Notes: generated by a model not told the origin, from the sequence alone. Shown: positions 31,958 through 47,117, counted from the stretch's first letter. The stretch is DNA of 64,000 nt from Bacillus glycinifermentans (GCF_001042475.2 NZ_LECW02000021.1:1-64000); one strand, 5' to 3'. A program made the numbers and translations.

Positions 31958-32659
31958 TTACTCGTGTAATCCGCATTCTGTTTTATTCAATCCATTCCAG
32001 CGGCCGGAGCGGAGATCGTCCATCTTAAAGGCCGGCGACGTGCACGGGGCGCAGCCGATGCTCGGATAGCCCTGATCGTGAAGCGGATTGTACGGCAGAT
32101 CGTGCTTTGTCACATATCTCCAAATATCCTTCCATGTCCAATGGATGAGCGGGCAGACTTTGATCGACTTGAATTTATCGTCCTTATTTAAAAAGTTCGT
32201 CTTGCTCCGTCCCTCGGACTGCTCGCGGCGCAGCCCCGACAGCCATGCCGGATATGCTGAAAGCGTCTCGCGGAGAGGGATGACCTTTCTCATTTCACAG
32301 CAGAGGTTCGGGTTGGTCTCCCAAAGTTTGTCCCCGTATTCCTGAGCCTGCTGTTCGACTGTAAGTTCCGGTTTCTTCATCATAATCTGAAGGCCCGGAT
32401 ATCGTTCTTTGACAGCCTCTATCGTTTCATACGTTTCTTTAAAATGAAGCCCTGTATCAAGAAAAACGATGACGGCGTCTTTTTTCACCTTGTAGATTAA
32501 ATCAATGAGGACGATCCCTTCGATTCCGAAGCTGCAAGCGTATACGAGCTGATCGCCGTAATGGCCGTACGCCCATTTGAGGACGGACAGCGCGCCTTTA
32601 TAAGAATCATCCTCCTGAAACGTGATCGCCGGTTCTTCCCATGTACTGTAAGTAAATAT
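31958..32659 (-). CDS. cysH: Phosphoadenylyl-sulfate (PAPS) reductase CysH, apparent ATA start
   Basis: A 233-residue thioredoxin-dependent reductase that makes sulfite from PAPS or APS. Conserved signatures are [14 protein letters not shown] near 42, [14 protein letters not shown] near 66, WLSGLRREQ near 140, and the C-terminal ECGLHE with the catalytic cysteine. Cysteine pairs CC (near 120) and CAPC suggest the 4Fe-4S form. The first conventional in-frame start is a GTG at 32485 that would delete the first 58 residues, including CSFGIEG. The full frame begins at an ATA (32659) behind AAGGGGGA with a 7-base spacer. It gives exactly the family length and aligns with the MLTYDNW-type start. 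Confidence 0.85.
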   Translation of the reverse strand: MFTYSTWEEPAITFQEDDSYKGALSVLKWAYGHYGDQLVYACSFGIEGIVLIDLIYKVKKDAVIVFLDTGLHFKETYETIEAVKERYPGLQIMMKKPELTVEQQAQEYGDKLWETNPNLCCEMRKVIPLRETLSAYPAWLSGLRREQSEGRSKTNFLNKDDKFKSIKVCPLIHWTWKDIWRYVTKHDLPYNPLHDQGYPSIGCAPCTSPAFKMDDLRSGRWNGLNKTECGLHE

Positions 32660-32685
32660 TTTTGGTTCCCCCTTTTTTTGCCAAC

Positions 32686-32726
32686 AAAAAAACGGCTTTC
32701 AGCAGAAAAAAACTCTGTGAAAACCG
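32686..32726 (-). terminator. Intercistronic terminator between the DUF2292 gene and cysH
   Basis: On the minus strand CGGTTTTCA pairs with TGAAAGCCG (one G-U), with an inner CAG/CTG pair, and TTTTTTT follows. It lies inside the operon, about 30 bases before the cysH start, so it may lower cysH expression relative to the first gene. Confidence 0.75.
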
Positions 32727-32746
32727 CCTCTAGTTTGTCTAGTCAG

Positions 32747-32890
32747 CTATTTCAATCTTATTTTTTCATTTTTTTCGATTTGAATGACCTTTCCATCCTG
32801 GACAACGATTGTGATGGATCCGTAGCTCATATCCTTCAGCATGTCTTTCATTGTGATGATCGCTTTGTCCAGCTGCTCATCCGTTTTCAT
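32747..32890 (-). CDS. Small YezD-type DUF2292 protein, first gene of the cysH operon
   Basis: A 47-residue protein, MKTDEQLDKAIITMKDML then YGSITIVVQDGKVIQIEKNEKIR. This resembles the DUF2292/YezD family of tiny proteins often found next to sulfur assimilation genes; their function is unknown to me. The frame is open to 33040 through the riboswitch, but the ATG at 32890 has AGGAGGAG ten bases upstream and is the only start after the riboswitch terminator. It is the first coding gene behind the S-box. Confidence 0.8.
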   Translation of the reverse strand: MKTDEQLDKAIITMKDMLKDMSYGSITIVVQDGKVIQIEKNEKIRLK

Positions 32891-32913
32891 TGCCAGCTCC
32901 TCCTTTTGCCCCG

Positions 32914-33070
32914 AAAAATAAAATCTTTCTTCCAAATGTGAAAGAAAGACGAGGAACTTTATATATTCCTTATCTCTCAAAATGAGCGCATTTTGCTGGA
33001 AGTAGCACCTTACGAATACACGCAGGTTGCCGGGTTTCATCGGACCAGTCCCTCCACCGCTCTTGATAAG
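32914..33070 (-). promoter_or_regulatory. SAM-I (S-box) riboswitch with terminator, cysH operon leader
   Basis: On the minus strand the aptamer (33070-32968) shows the S-box hallmarks in order. CTTATCAAGAG opens the P1 stem and GGTGGAGGGACTGG follows. Then come GATGAAACCCGGCAACC, AAGGTGCTACTTCC with GCAAAATGCG, and GAGAGATAAG closing P1. A terminator follows (stem TCTTTCTT/AAGAAAGA, 32950-32914) with TTTTATTTTT. High SAM should stop transcription before the DUF2292 gene and so shut off sulfate assimilation. This leader also accounts for most of the 331-bp gene-free stretch 32891-33221. Confidence 0.95.
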
Positions 33071-33089
33071 TTTGCTTTTGTATTTTTAA

Positions 33090-33117
33090 ATTTTAGCACA
33101 ATTCGAATAAAAGTCAA
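33090..33117 (-). promoter_or_regulatory. SigA-type promoter of the cysH operon
   Basis: On the minus strand, -35 TTGACT (33117-33112) and -10 TAAAAT (33095-33090) are 16 bp apart. The predicted start is some ten bases before the S-box P1 stem. The 65 bp further upstream, to the pyrE terminator, are very AT-rich with no motif that I recognise. Confidence 0.8.
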
Positions 33118-33184
33118 CCCGACTTTTTTTATAGGATTAATAAAAAATAAAAATGGTTCGATTTTACTATTTTTATAGAGGATC

Positions 33185-33215
33185 AAAAAAGCCGCCCCTT
33201 CAAAAGAGGCGACGG
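33185..33215 (-). terminator. Terminator of the pyrimidine operon after pyrE
   Basis: A GC-rich hairpin with a few mismatches and a TTTTGA loop, followed on the minus strand by TTTTTTGATC. It lies seven bases after the pyrE stop and ends the roughly 12-kb pyr operon. Confidence 0.85.
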
Positions 33216-33221
33216 TTTTCT

Positions 33222-33850
33222 TCATATTTTCATCCATGCTGTTGATTGCGGATCTGCTTTCCATTCTTTCAGCTTTGCGGCATCGGCTTCGCTGATATAA
33301 CCTTCGGCAAGCGCTGCTTCTGTCAGCGTGTCGTAGTCGGTCAGGGTATGGTATTCAACGCCCGCTCCATCGAAGGCGATACCCGCTTTCGGAAGACCGT
33401 ACGTGAAGATTGCAGCAACGCCAAGCACCTCGCAGCCGGCATCCTTTAAAGCGGAGACGGCTTCAAGAACGCTTCCGCCGGTCGAGATCAGATCTTCGAT
33501 GACAACGACTTTGTGCCCTTTTTTGACCGCTCCTTCGATTTGATTTCCTTTTCCGTGCGCTTTCGGCTTGCTTCTGACGTAGCACATCGGCAGGCGGAGC
33601 CTGTCAGCGGCAAGCGCAGCGTGAGGAATTCCCGCTGTCGCCGTGCCCGCAATGATTTCCGCTTCCGGATATTTGTCTTTGATCATCCCGGCAAGGCCTG
33701 ATGCGATGTCAGCCCTTACCTCAGGATACGAAAGCGTCAGCCGGTTGTCGCAGTAAATCGGCGACTTCATGCCGCTCGCCCATGTAAACGGCTCATTCGG
33801 CCGAAGGAAAACCGCCTTGATCGCTAATAGATGTTTTGCAATTTCTGTTT

Positions 33851-33854
<4 letters not shown>
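33222..33854 (-). CDS. pyrE: Orotate phosphoribosyltransferase
   Basis: A 210-residue enzyme that couples orotate to PRPP to give OMP. The PRPP-binding motif [17 protein letters not shown] lies near 113 and the flexible loop [15 protein letters not shown] near 93. The frame opens at 33872, but the ATG at 33854 with GGGAGGGAA upstream gives the family N-terminus and overlaps the pyrF stop (ATGA). It is the last gene of the operon. Confidence 0.97.
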
Positions 33855-36240
<2,386 letters not shown>

Positions 36241-36244
<4 letters not shown>

Positions 36245-39200
36245 CTGACAGCCGCCGCCTCTTGACCGACTTTGATAGCGGGCATATGATCGGCGCGGAA
36301 ACTCATGCTTTCAAGCACCCTCAAAATCGCTTCTGCCGTGTCTAATGACGTCAGGCAGGCCACGCCGTTTTCCACCGATTCCCGTCTGATTCTGAAACCG
36401 TCCCTTGCCGGCTGCTTTCCTTTTGTCAAAGTATTCACGACGAACTGCGCTTCCCCGTTGCGGATGACGTCAAGCAGATTCGTGCCATCTTCGCCGATTT
36501 TTCCGACGGTTCTCACAGGGACGGATGCTTCCCGCAGGCAGTCTGCCGTTCCTTCTGTCGCCAGGATTTTATAGCCGATGGCGTGGAACCGCTTGGCGAT
36601 GAGAAGTCCTTCCTCTTTGTCCTTATCAGCGACGGTCAGAAGCACAGATCCGTAATTCGGAATCTGGATGCCTGAGGCGATTAACCCTTTGTAAAGCGCC
36701 TTTTCGAGTGTCGTATCTTTCCCCATGACTTCACCCGTCGATTTCATTTCCGGACCGAGCGTGATATCCACTCTTCTCAGCTTTGCGAAGGAGAAGACCG
36801 GAACTTTTACATAGACGCCTTCCTGTTCTTTTTGAAGGCCGCTGCAGTAGCCCATGTCCGCAAGCTTCCGGCCGAGAATGACCTTTGTCGCGAGATTCGC
36901 CATCGGAATTCCGGTGATTTTGCTGAGGAACGGCACCGTCCGGCTTGAGCGCGGATTCACCTCAAGGACATAAACCTCATCTTTTGAAAGGACGAACTGA
37001 ATGTTGAGCAGTCCGATGATGTTCAAGCCTTTCGCAAGTTCGATCGTATACTTTTCGATCTTTTTCTTGATCTCTATAGAGAGCGATTGCGGCGGATACA
37101 CGGCAATCGAGTCTCCGGAGTGGACGCCCGCCCGTTCGATATGCTCCATGATCCCCGGAATGACGACCGTTTCCCCGTCGGAAATCGCGTCGACTTCGAT
37201 TTCTTTTCCGATTAAATATTTATCGATGAGAACGGGATGCAGCGGGTTGATTTTGACCGCATGTTCCATATAATGAAGAAGCTCTTCTTCATGGTACACG
37301 ATCTCCATCGCCCGTCCGCCGAGAACGTAGGATGGGCGCACAAGCACCGGATAGCCGATGCGGCCTGCGATTGTGACGGCTTCATCCACAGAAGTTGCCG
37401 TTTTGCCGAGCGGCTGAGGAACGTTCAGCGTTTCAAGCGCATGCTCGAATTTGTCGCGGTCTTCGGCGCGATCCAAGTCCTCCAGCGACGTTCCGAGAAT
37501 GTTTACCCCTCTCTCTGCCAGTTCATTGGCGAGATTGATCGCGGTTTGTCCGCCGAATTGGACGACGACGCCTTCCGGCTGCTCCAAGTCGATGACATGC
37601 ATGACATCTTCAATCGTCAGCGGCTCAAAGTACAGCTTGTCGGAAATGCTGAAGTCCGTCGACACAGTCTCAGGGTTGTTGTTAATGATAATCGCTTCAT
37701 AGCCGGCTTCTTTAATCGCCCAGACCGAATGCACAGTCGCATAGTCAAACTCAACCCCCTGGCCGATCCGAATCGGACCTGAGCCAAGAACGACCACGCT
37801 CTTTTTCCCGGTTCTTAAAGACTCGTTTTCTTCTTCATACGTGCTGTAAAAGTAAGGCGTTTCCGATTCAAATTCGGCCGCGCACGTATCAACCATTTTA
37901 TAAACCGGCGTAATGCCCGCTTCTTTTCTAAGCTCATACACCTTTCGTTCAGGCATTTCCCACAGGCGGCTGATGAAGCGGTCTGAAAAACCGAGTTCTT
38001 TCGCCTTTTTCAGCATCTCAAGATCACCGCGCTCCGCTTGCAGCATTTCTTCGAAGCGGATGATCCCTTCCAGTTTATAGAGGAAGAAAACGTCAATCTT
38101 AGAAAATTCGTGGAGATCAAGGACGGTGTAGCCTCTTCTGAACGCTTCTGCCAAATAGAAGAGCCGTTCATCGCCCGCTTTTTTGATCCGCTTCTCAAGC
38201 ACGTCATTAGTAATGTCTTCCGCATCTTTTAATTCAAGGTGGTACACGTCTGCTTCAAGCGAGCGGACCGCTTTAAGAAGCGATTCCTCCAACGTTCTGC
38301 CGATCGCCATCACCTCGCCCGTCGCTTTCATCTGCGTGCCGAGTTTTCGGTTTGCCGATTCAAACTTATCGAACGGCCAACGCGGAATCTTTGAGACGAC
38401 ATAATCAAGCGCCGGCTCAAACGAAGCATACGTTTTTCCTGTCACAGGATTCATCATTTCATCAAGAGACAAGCCGACGGCGATTTTGGCAGCAAGCTTT
38501 GCGATCGGGTACCCTGTCGCCTTTGAAGCGAGCGCCGAAGAACGGCTGACCCGCGGATTGACCTCGATAATGTAGTATTGGAAACTGTCCGGATCAAGCG
38601 CCAGCTGCACATTGCAGCCTCCTTCGATTTCGAGCGCGCGGATGATTTTGAGCGATACGTTGCGAAGCATTTGGTATTCGCGGTCGCTCAGCGTCTGGCT
38701 CGGTGCGACGACGATGCTGTCCCCGGTATGGATGCCGACGGGATCGATGTTTTCCATATTGCAGACAACGATCGCGTGATCGCTCGAGTCTCTCATCACT
38801 TCATATTCGATCTCTTTATATCCGGCAATGCTTTTTTCGAGCAGACATTGATGAACAGGGCTCATTTTCAAGCCGTTCTCAACGATTTCCTTCAGTTCAT
38901 CTTCATTTGAACAGATCCCTCCGCCGGTTCCGCCGAGCGTGTATGCAGGTCTGACGATGACCGGAAACCCGATTTTCCCGACAAAATCTTGGGCTTCGGC
39001 TAGCGAATGGATAATGTCGCTTTCCGGTACCGGCTCGTTAAGCTCATTCATTAAGCTTCTGAACAGATCGCGGTCTTCCGCCTTTTGAATCGCGGACAAT
39101 TTCGTGCCGAGCACTTCCACGCCGCACTCTTCCAAAATGCCGTTCTCTGACAATTCGACCGCCAAATTCAGACCTGTCTGGCCGCCCAAGGTAGGCAAAA

Positions 39201-39456
39201 TCGCATCAGGTCGCTCTTTACGGATAATCCGCGTTAAAAACTCGAGCGTCAGCGGTTCGATATAAACCCTGTCGGCCATTTCCGTATCCGTCATGATCGT
39301 CGCCGGATTGGAGTTGACAAGAATGACTTCATAGCCCTCTTCTTTTAAAGCAAGGCACGCTTGGGTACCTGCATAATCAAATTCTGCCGCCTGGCCGATA
39401 ATAATCGGACCTGAGCCGATCACTAAAATCTTTTGAATGTCTACGCGTTTAGGCAT
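36241..39456 (-). CDS. pyrAB: Carbamoyl-phosphate synthase large subunit, pyrimidine-specific
   Basis: A 1071-residue enzyme with two ATP-grasp halves. The start of each half is similar ([24 protein letters not shown] at 10 and [23 protein letters not shown] near 554), and an MGS-like allosteric domain ends the protein. It makes carbamoyl phosphate with the PyrAA subunit. Location inside the pyr operon marks it as the pyrimidine paralogue rather than the arginine one (carB). The start overlaps pyrAA by 16 bp. Confidence 0.97.
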
Positions 39457-40531
39457 ACCGTTTCCCCTTCTTTCTCTGTCGTTTCAATCATCTGCAGAAA
39501 TTGATCAAATAAATGGTTGGCATCCTCCGGTCCCGGTGAAGCTTCCGGGTGATATTGCACGGTAAAGGCAGGCTCTGATTTATGTTTCAGCCCTTCGATC
39601 GTGTTGTCATTGATCGCCACGTGCGTCACTTCAAGCGGCGTATTTTCAACAGATGAAACCGTGTAGCCGTGGTTCTGCGCCGTGATCGATACTTTGCCGG
39701 TTTTCAAGCTTTTTACCGGGTGGTTGGAGCCGCGGTGGCCGAATTTCATCTTGACGGTCTCAGCGCCGCATGCGAGCGCGAACAGTTGATGTCCGAGGCA
39801 GATTCCGAACAGCGGCACCTTGCCGAGAATGTTTTGGATCATTTCAATTGCTTCTGGTACGTCCTTCGGATCTCCGGGTCCGTTTGACAGCATGACGCCG
39901 TCAGGCTTGAGCTGCATGATTTCTTCAGCGGTTACATGATGGGGGACGACGATACAATCGCATTTGCGCTTGTTCAATTCTCTTAAGATGCCGTGTTTCA
40001 TGCCGAAATCAACAAGTACGATCCGCTTGCCTCTTCCAGGGCTCGGATAGGCGGTTTTCGTTGACACTTGGCTGACCTGATCCCGCGGAAGCTCTGTTTC
40101 TTTCATTTTTCTGATCAAGGCGTCCGCGTCCTCATCAGGACCGGCGAACATCCCTTTCAGCGTCCCTGCCGTACGGATCATTCTCGTCAGCTTTCTCGTA
40201 TCAATCCCTGATAAGCCCGGAATGTTCTTCATTTTCAAATAGTCATCAAGCGTATATGCCGAACGCCAGTTTGAAGGAAGTTGACATAACTCTTTTACTA
40301 TAAACCCTTTGACATAAGGTGTGATCGATTCAAAATCGTCTCTGTTGATGCCGTAGTTTCCGATCAGAGGATAGGTTAATGTGACAATCTGCCCGCAGTA
40401 GGAAGGGTCTGAGAGGATTTCCTGATAACCCGTCATCCCCGTGTTGAACACGACTTCTCCCATCGTGTTCTCCAGGCTGCCGAAGGCCTTCCCTTCAAAT
40501 ATCGTTCCGTTTTCCAGCACTAGACGTCTTT

Positions 40532-40535
<4 letters not shown>
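39441..40535 (-). CDS. pyrAA: Carbamoyl-phosphate synthase small subunit (glutaminase), pyrimidine-specific
   Basis: A 364-residue protein with an N-terminal CPSase domain ([19 protein letters not shown]) and a class I glutamine amidotransferase half. The catalytic cysteine lies in [14 protein letters not shown] near 243, and a histidine and glutamate in [10 protein letters not shown] near 331. It supplies ammonia to PyrAB. It overlaps pyrC by four bases. Confidence 0.97.
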
Positions 40536-42852
<2,317 letters not shown>

Positions 42853-42879
42853 ATTTAAAAGGTCTTCTGTATACGTTTT

Positions 42880-44172
42880 TTAAGCTTCTGTCCCACCCTG
42901 ATCTTCTTTTGATTCCGGCAGGACAAGGTTTAAGATCACGCCGACGATTGCGGCAAGCGCCATGCTGGACAGCTCAAATCCGGAGATTTTGATGAATGCG
43001 CCGCCGACGCCGATGACGAGAATGACGGATGAAATGATCAAGTTTCGTTTGTTTTCCAAATCGATTTTATTGTCAATCAGCATGCGGAGCCCGCTTGATG
43101 CGATGATGCCGAAGAGCAGGAAGGACACGCCTCCCATGACGGCTGAAGGAACCGAGCTGATCAGCGCGGAAATTTTGCCGACGAAGCCGAAGCACAATGC
43201 AATGACAGCGGCTCCGCCGATGACGAACACGCTGAAGACCCTCGTGATCGCCAAAACGCCGATGTTTTCTCCGTATGTCGTTGTCGGCGGTCCGCCGATG
43301 AAAGAAGCGATCATCGTCGCGACGCTGTCTCCTAAGATTGAGCGATGGAGCCCGGGCTTCTTAATGAAATCCCGGCCGACGACTTTGCTTAGAACCATCT
43401 GGTGTCCGATATGCTCAGACATGGTTACGAATGCGACGGGCACCATGGCCAGTCCGATGACGGCAGCTGCGGTGGTCGGCGTATAATCAACAAACGGCAG
43501 AACGAAATCCGGAACCGCGAACCATTTGGCTTCCGCCACCATTTGAAAGTCGACGATTCCTTGGGTGAGGGCGAACAAGTATCCGCAGATGATTCCTATA
43601 AGTACCGGAATCAGGCTGAAAAAACCGCGCAGGAAGATTGCGCATACGATCGTCACAGCAAGCGTAAACCCGGCTACTCCGAAGTGCTTCGCGCTGTAAA
43701 CGAGCGTTTCGGCATTCGGATTTTCGTACATCGCCATATTAACCGCTGTGCTCGCCAGTCCGAGCCCGATGACGATGATGACCGGTCCGATGACAATCGG
43801 CGGCAGAAGCTTCATCAGCCAGCCCGTGCCGAGCCGCTGAATGAATAAAGCGATCAGGCCGTAGACAATCCCGGCCATAAACGCGCCGATCATGGCCGCT
43901 CCAGGGCCGCCGGCCGCTTTAGCCGCAAGGATCGGAGCGATAAACGCGAACGATGATCCTAAGTAAGCGGGAATCTGTCCTTTTGTAATCAACAGGTATG
44001 CGAGTGTTCCGAGTCCGCTCGTAATCAGCGCGACACCCGGGCTCAAGCCGACCAGTTTCGGCACGAGGATGGTCGATCCGAACATGGCGAACAAATGCTG
44101 AAGACTGAATGAAAGCCAATTCAGCGGTTTTGGTACTTCTCTTACATCTAAGTTAACGTTTTTCTGACTCAT
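42880..44172 (-). CDS. pyrP: Uracil permease
   Basis: A 430-residue NCS2-family transporter with about 14 membrane segments. The nucleobase motif region SFAFIAPIL lies near 74, EHIGHQMVLSKVVGRDF near 246, and the family signature IGGPPTTTYGENIGVLAITR near 285. It imports uracil under the same control as the biosynthetic genes. The frame opens at 44199, but the ATG at 44172 with AGGAGGAA upstream matches the family N-terminus. Confidence 0.96.
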   Translation of the reverse strand: MSQKNVNLDVREVPKPLNWLSFSLQHLFAMFGSTILVPKLVGLSPGVALITSGLGTLAYLLITKGQIPAYLGSSFAFIAPILAAKAAGGPGAAMIGAFMAGIVYGLIALFIQRLGTGWLMKLLPPIVIGPVIIVIGLGLASTAVNMAMYENPNAETLVYSAKHFGVAGFTLAVTIVCAIFLRGFFSLIPVLIGIICGYLFALTQGIVDFQMVAEAKWFAVPDFVLPFVDYTPTTAAAVIGLAMVPVAFVTMSEHIGHQMVLSKVVGRDFIKKPGLHRSILGDSVATMIASFIGGPPTTTYGENIGVLAITRVFSVFVIGGAAVIALCFGFVGKISALISSVPSAVMGGVSFLLFGIIASSGLRMLIDNKIDLENKRNLIISSVILVIGVGGAFIKISGFELSSMALAAIVGVILNLVLPESKEDQGGTEA

Positions 44173-44239
44173 AATTTTTCCTCCTGATGATCGACTCATT
44201 TTCTATGATGTCTTAAATCCGGTAAAGATAACGACCATT

Positions 44240-44342
44240 AAAAAAGCCTCTTTGCATATGCGCAAAGAGGCAGACCAAAATCGTCACTGCTATGAAGTGA
44301 CTAATCCCGTCTAATCCCTCTTTGCAAACTCTCTGGAATGCA
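44240..44342 (-). promoter_or_regulatory. PyrR-dependent attenuator between pyrR and pyrP
   Basis: The minus strand has the PyrR-binding stretch TTCCAGAGAGTTTGC (44342-44317 region) and, about 60 bases on, a perfect terminator: GCCTCTTTGC with GCAAAGAGGC, then TTTTTT, 44271-44240. The first hairpin differs slightly from the other two (TTTG instead of GCTT after the loop). The middle part can form the competing antiterminator. Confidence 0.92.
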
Positions 44343-44363
44343 CTTAAAAAAGGATATGATCAT

Positions 44364-44924
<561 letters not shown>

Positions 44925-44944
44925 TCATCTCTTGTTAAAAGGAT

Positions 44945-45045
44945 AAAACAAAAACCCCTTCTGCATCGGGCAGAGAGGGGTCTTTAAAGCGAATATACTC
45001 ATTCACTTGTCCGATATCCTTCTCAGCCTCTCTGGACTGTGTTAA
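44945..45045 (-). promoter_or_regulatory. PyrR-dependent attenuator in the 5' leader of the pyr operon
   Basis: On the minus strand the binding loop CAGTCCAGAGAGGCTGAG (45039-45022) is followed by a terminator. The stem pairs CCCCTCTCTGC with GCAGAAGGGG around CCGAT, then TTTTTGTTTT, 44981-44945. It has the same layout as the other two attenuators and controls entry into pyrR. Confidence 0.93.
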
Positions 45046-45067
45046 AGAATCTGTTCTAACTTCGTTT

Positions 45068-45096
45068 ATTATTTCAAAAAAGAAATCTCCTGTCAA
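45068..45096 (-). promoter_or_regulatory. SigA-type promoter of the pyr operon
   Basis: On the minus strand, a perfect -35 TTGACA (45096-45091) and -10 AATAAT (45073-45068) are 17 bp apart. The -35 overlaps the ylyB stop codon (TGA), so promoter and coding end are shared. The start lies about 15 bases before the PyrR-binding loop region. Confidence 0.88.
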
Positions 45097-46007
45097 TGAT
45101 TATTTCGAAGTTTGTCGAGAAGATTTTTCATATCGTCAGGCAGCGGCGCCTTAAATTCGATATATTCTCCGGTCCGCGGGTGATCAAACCCTAAAACACC
45201 GGCATGCAGAGCCTGGCCGTTGAAATCGATCGTTTTCTTCGGTCCGTATTTCGGGTCTCCGGCAAGCGGAAAGCCGATGTATTTCATATGCACCCGAATC
45301 TGATGGGTTCTTCCAGTCTCCAGCCGGCATTCGACCACGGTAAAATCGTCAAACCGCTCTTTCACTTCGAAATGAGTCACCGCATGCTTTCCGTTTTCCC
45401 TTGTGACCGTCATGCTCTGCCGGTCTTTTTTATCTCTTCCGATCGGCGCATCGATCGTTCCGTGGTCATGGGGAATCACGCCATGAACGAGCGCCGTATA
45501 GATCCTTGTCACCGTTTTATTGACAAGCTGGGATACAAGCGACTCATGGGCCATATCGTTTTTGGCGACCATCAAAAGCCCTGACGTATCTTTATCAATC
45601 CGGTGCACGATCCCCGGACGCATAACACCGTTGATGCCTGACAGATCATCGCAATGCGCCATCAAACCGTTGACAAGCGTTCCCGTCAGATGGCCGGGAG
45701 CCGGATGGACGACCATCCCGCGCGGTTTGTTAACGACAAGGACATCCTGATCTTCATAATAAATATCGAGATCCATCGGTTCAGCCAAAACGTCGAGCGG
45801 CTCCGGGTCAGGGACAACGACTTTTACGACATCGCCCGGCTGTACTTTGTAGTTTGCTTTGACAGCCTTTTCGTTCACATGAATGCGGTCTTCTTTAATC
45901 CACTGCTGAACTTGCGTCCGCGACCAGTCCGTTTCCATCCCGGTCAAGTATTTATCAATCCGTTCGCTTTTATGGTCGTTTTGAACGGTCATTTCGTATT
46001 GCTCCAT
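45093..46007 (-). CDS. ylyB: RluD-type 23S rRNA pseudouridine synthase YlyB
   Basis: A 304-residue protein with an N-terminal S4 RNA-binding domain (ERIDKYLTGMETDWSRTQVQQWI near 14) and the RluA-family catalytic domain. The conserved motif GIVHRIDKDTSGLLMVAKN near 132 contains the catalytic aspartate. It probably modifies helix 69 of 23S rRNA; the exact target in Bacillus is inferred from the family. It touches lspA with a one-base gap. Confidence 0.93.
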   Translation of the reverse strand: MEQYEMTVQNDHKSERIDKYLTGMETDWSRTQVQQWIKEDRIHVNEKAVKANYKVQPGDVVKVVVPDPEPLDVLAEPMDLDIYYEDQDVLVVNKPRGMVVHPAPGHLTGTLVNGLMAHCDDLSGINGVMRPGIVHRIDKDTSGLLMVAKNDMAHESLVSQLVNKTVTRIYTALVHGVIPHDHGTIDAPIGRDKKDRQSMTVTRENGKHAVTHFEVKERFDDFTVVECRLETGRTHQIRVHMKYIGFPLAGDPKYGPKKTIDFNGQALHAGVLGFDHPRTGEYIEFKAPLPDDMKNLLDKLRNNH

Positions 46008-46008
46008 G

Positions 46009-46470
46009 TTACAGCTCCTTCTTCTTCTTTCCGTCTAACAGCATTTGCACAAACAAGAGCAGGACGCCGATGCATAAAGACGAATCGGCAACATTAAAAA
46101 TCGGGTAATGATAGTTGACGATCGTCACATGAATAAAATCGACGACCTCTTGTCTGAACACGCGGTCGATAAAATTGCCGATTGCCCCGCCGAGCATCAA
46201 ACCGAGCGAGATGCCGAGCAGCTTCTGCCCTTTTGCATGCTTTTGGATGTAGTAGATGATGCCGATAATCACAACCGTTGTGATGATGTAGAAAAACCAC
46301 ATCTGCCCGGCCAGAATTCCCCATGCCGCTCCGGTATTCCGATGTGACGTGATCTGCAGGAAGCTGCCGATGACAGGAATGCTTTCCCCGTATACCATGT
46401 TGCTCACGACAAGCCATTTCGTCAATTGATCGATGCCGATAATAAACAATGCAAGTATGTAATAAGGCAC
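46009..46470 (-). CDS. lspA: Lipoprotein signal peptidase (signal peptidase II)
   Basis: A 153-residue membrane aspartic protease that cleaves prolipoproteins after lipidation. There are four membrane segments, with [14 protein letters not shown] near 43, [13 protein letters not shown] near 94 and [11 protein letters not shown] near 125; the two aspartates in GNFIDR and NVAD are catalytic. The frame is open to 46593, but a GTG at 46470 has a strong GGAGGA seven bases upstream and gives the family length. Confidence 0.95.
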   Translation of the reverse strand: MPYYILALFIIGIDQLTKWLVVSNMVYGESIPVIGSFLQITSHRNTGAAWGILAGQMWFFYIITTVVIIGIIYYIQKHAKGQKLLGISLGLMLGGAIGNFIDRVFRQEVVDFIHVTIVNYHYPIFNVADSSLCIGVLLLFVQMLLDGKKKKEL

Positions 46471-46508
46471 AAACCGTTCCTCCAGTTTCTGTTTCTCTTC
46501 ATTTAAGC

Positions 46509-46537
46509 ATTTTATCAAGAAAAAGAAAAGGAGTAAA
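46509..46537 (-). promoter_or_regulatory. Probable SigA promoter of lspA-ylyB
   Basis: On the minus strand, -35 TTTACT (46537-46532) and -10 TAAAAT (46514-46509) are 17 bp apart, about 40 bp before the lspA GTG. Just upstream (46559-46587) is a GC-rich hairpin with a short U run that may weakly end ylyA transcripts. Confidence 0.6.
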
Positions 46538-46592
46538 GGAATAATCATTGACATCCTGAAAAGAGGGCGGACCGCCTGCCCCCTTTCCAACA

Positions 46593-46958
46593 TTACGAAT
46601 AAAGCGCCTCATCGTACGTTTCGTCTGTTTCAGCCCAAATAGGAAGCGTCTTTTTCTCAAACTGGATATGGTACAAAAAGTCATCCGCCGTCCTTGCCGT
46701 CGGCAAAACGGCCATCTTTGAATACGGGATCATCTTTCCTGTTTCCTCGCAAATCCCGTACGTGCCGTTTTCTATTTTTGAAAGGGCTAAAAGCACATCC
46801 TGGAGTTCTTCTTTCACATGGTATATAAGAGTCGTCTGCTGATAGGACAGGTTTGCCTGAGAATCCTGCTGAAAAAAGGAATACTCAAACAACCGTGATT
46901 CGAGTTCCTGCTTCATTTGAAGAAGTTCGTCTTGTATGTTTGCCAGCTGATCGTTCAC
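46593..46958 (-). CDS. ylyA: DksA/TraR-type RNA polymerase-associated protein YlyA
   Basis: A protein of about 121 residues. An N-terminal helical stretch ([25 protein letters not shown]) precedes a DksA-like part ([21 protein letters not shown]) with only part of the usual zinc cysteines. In B. subtilis YlyA binds RNA polymerase and affects SigG-dependent genes. The frame is open to 47048, but the GTG at 46958 (VNDQL) fits the homologue, which starts MNDQL; its AGGAG is 11 bases away, so the start is not certain. Confidence 0.85.
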   Translation of the reverse strand: MNDQLANIQDELLQMKQELESRLFEYSFFQQDSQANLSYQQTTLIYHVKEELQDVLLALSKIENGTYGICEETGKMIPYSKMAVLPTARTADDFLYHIQFEKKTLPIWAETDETYDEALYS

Positions 46959-47073
46959 TCCTGCATCAACTCCTGCTTTTATCGTTGTACTTTTAGTGTT
47001 ACCGACAATGCAGATCTCAAAGCCCATAAGATTTTTCCTGACGTTCAAAACAGTGTCAGGTTTGGGAAAGCAG

Positions 47074-47108
47074 GCAAAAAAAGCGGTTCGGATGTCCGAA
47101 CCGCTTTT
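47074..47108 (-). terminator. Terminator after ileS
   Basis: On the minus strand AAAGCGGTTCGG pairs perfectly with CCGAACCGCTTT around ACAT, followed by TTTTTTT. It lies nine bases after the ileS stop. Confidence 0.95.
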
Positions 47109-47117
47109 TGAGTAATG

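Noticed and set aside
31958..32485. Short 176-residue CysH starting at GTG 32485
   Set aside because: It would lose the conserved CSFGIEG segment and has no ribosome site; the upstream codons match the family up to the ATA.
32747..33040. 97-residue form of the DUF2292 protein
   Set aside because: The first 50 codons are the S-box aptamer and terminator read as protein; the real start is 32890.
46499..46684. 61-residue frame between ylyA and lspA
   Set aside because: It covers the end of ylyA and the lspA promoter region, has no ribosome site and no recognisable motif.
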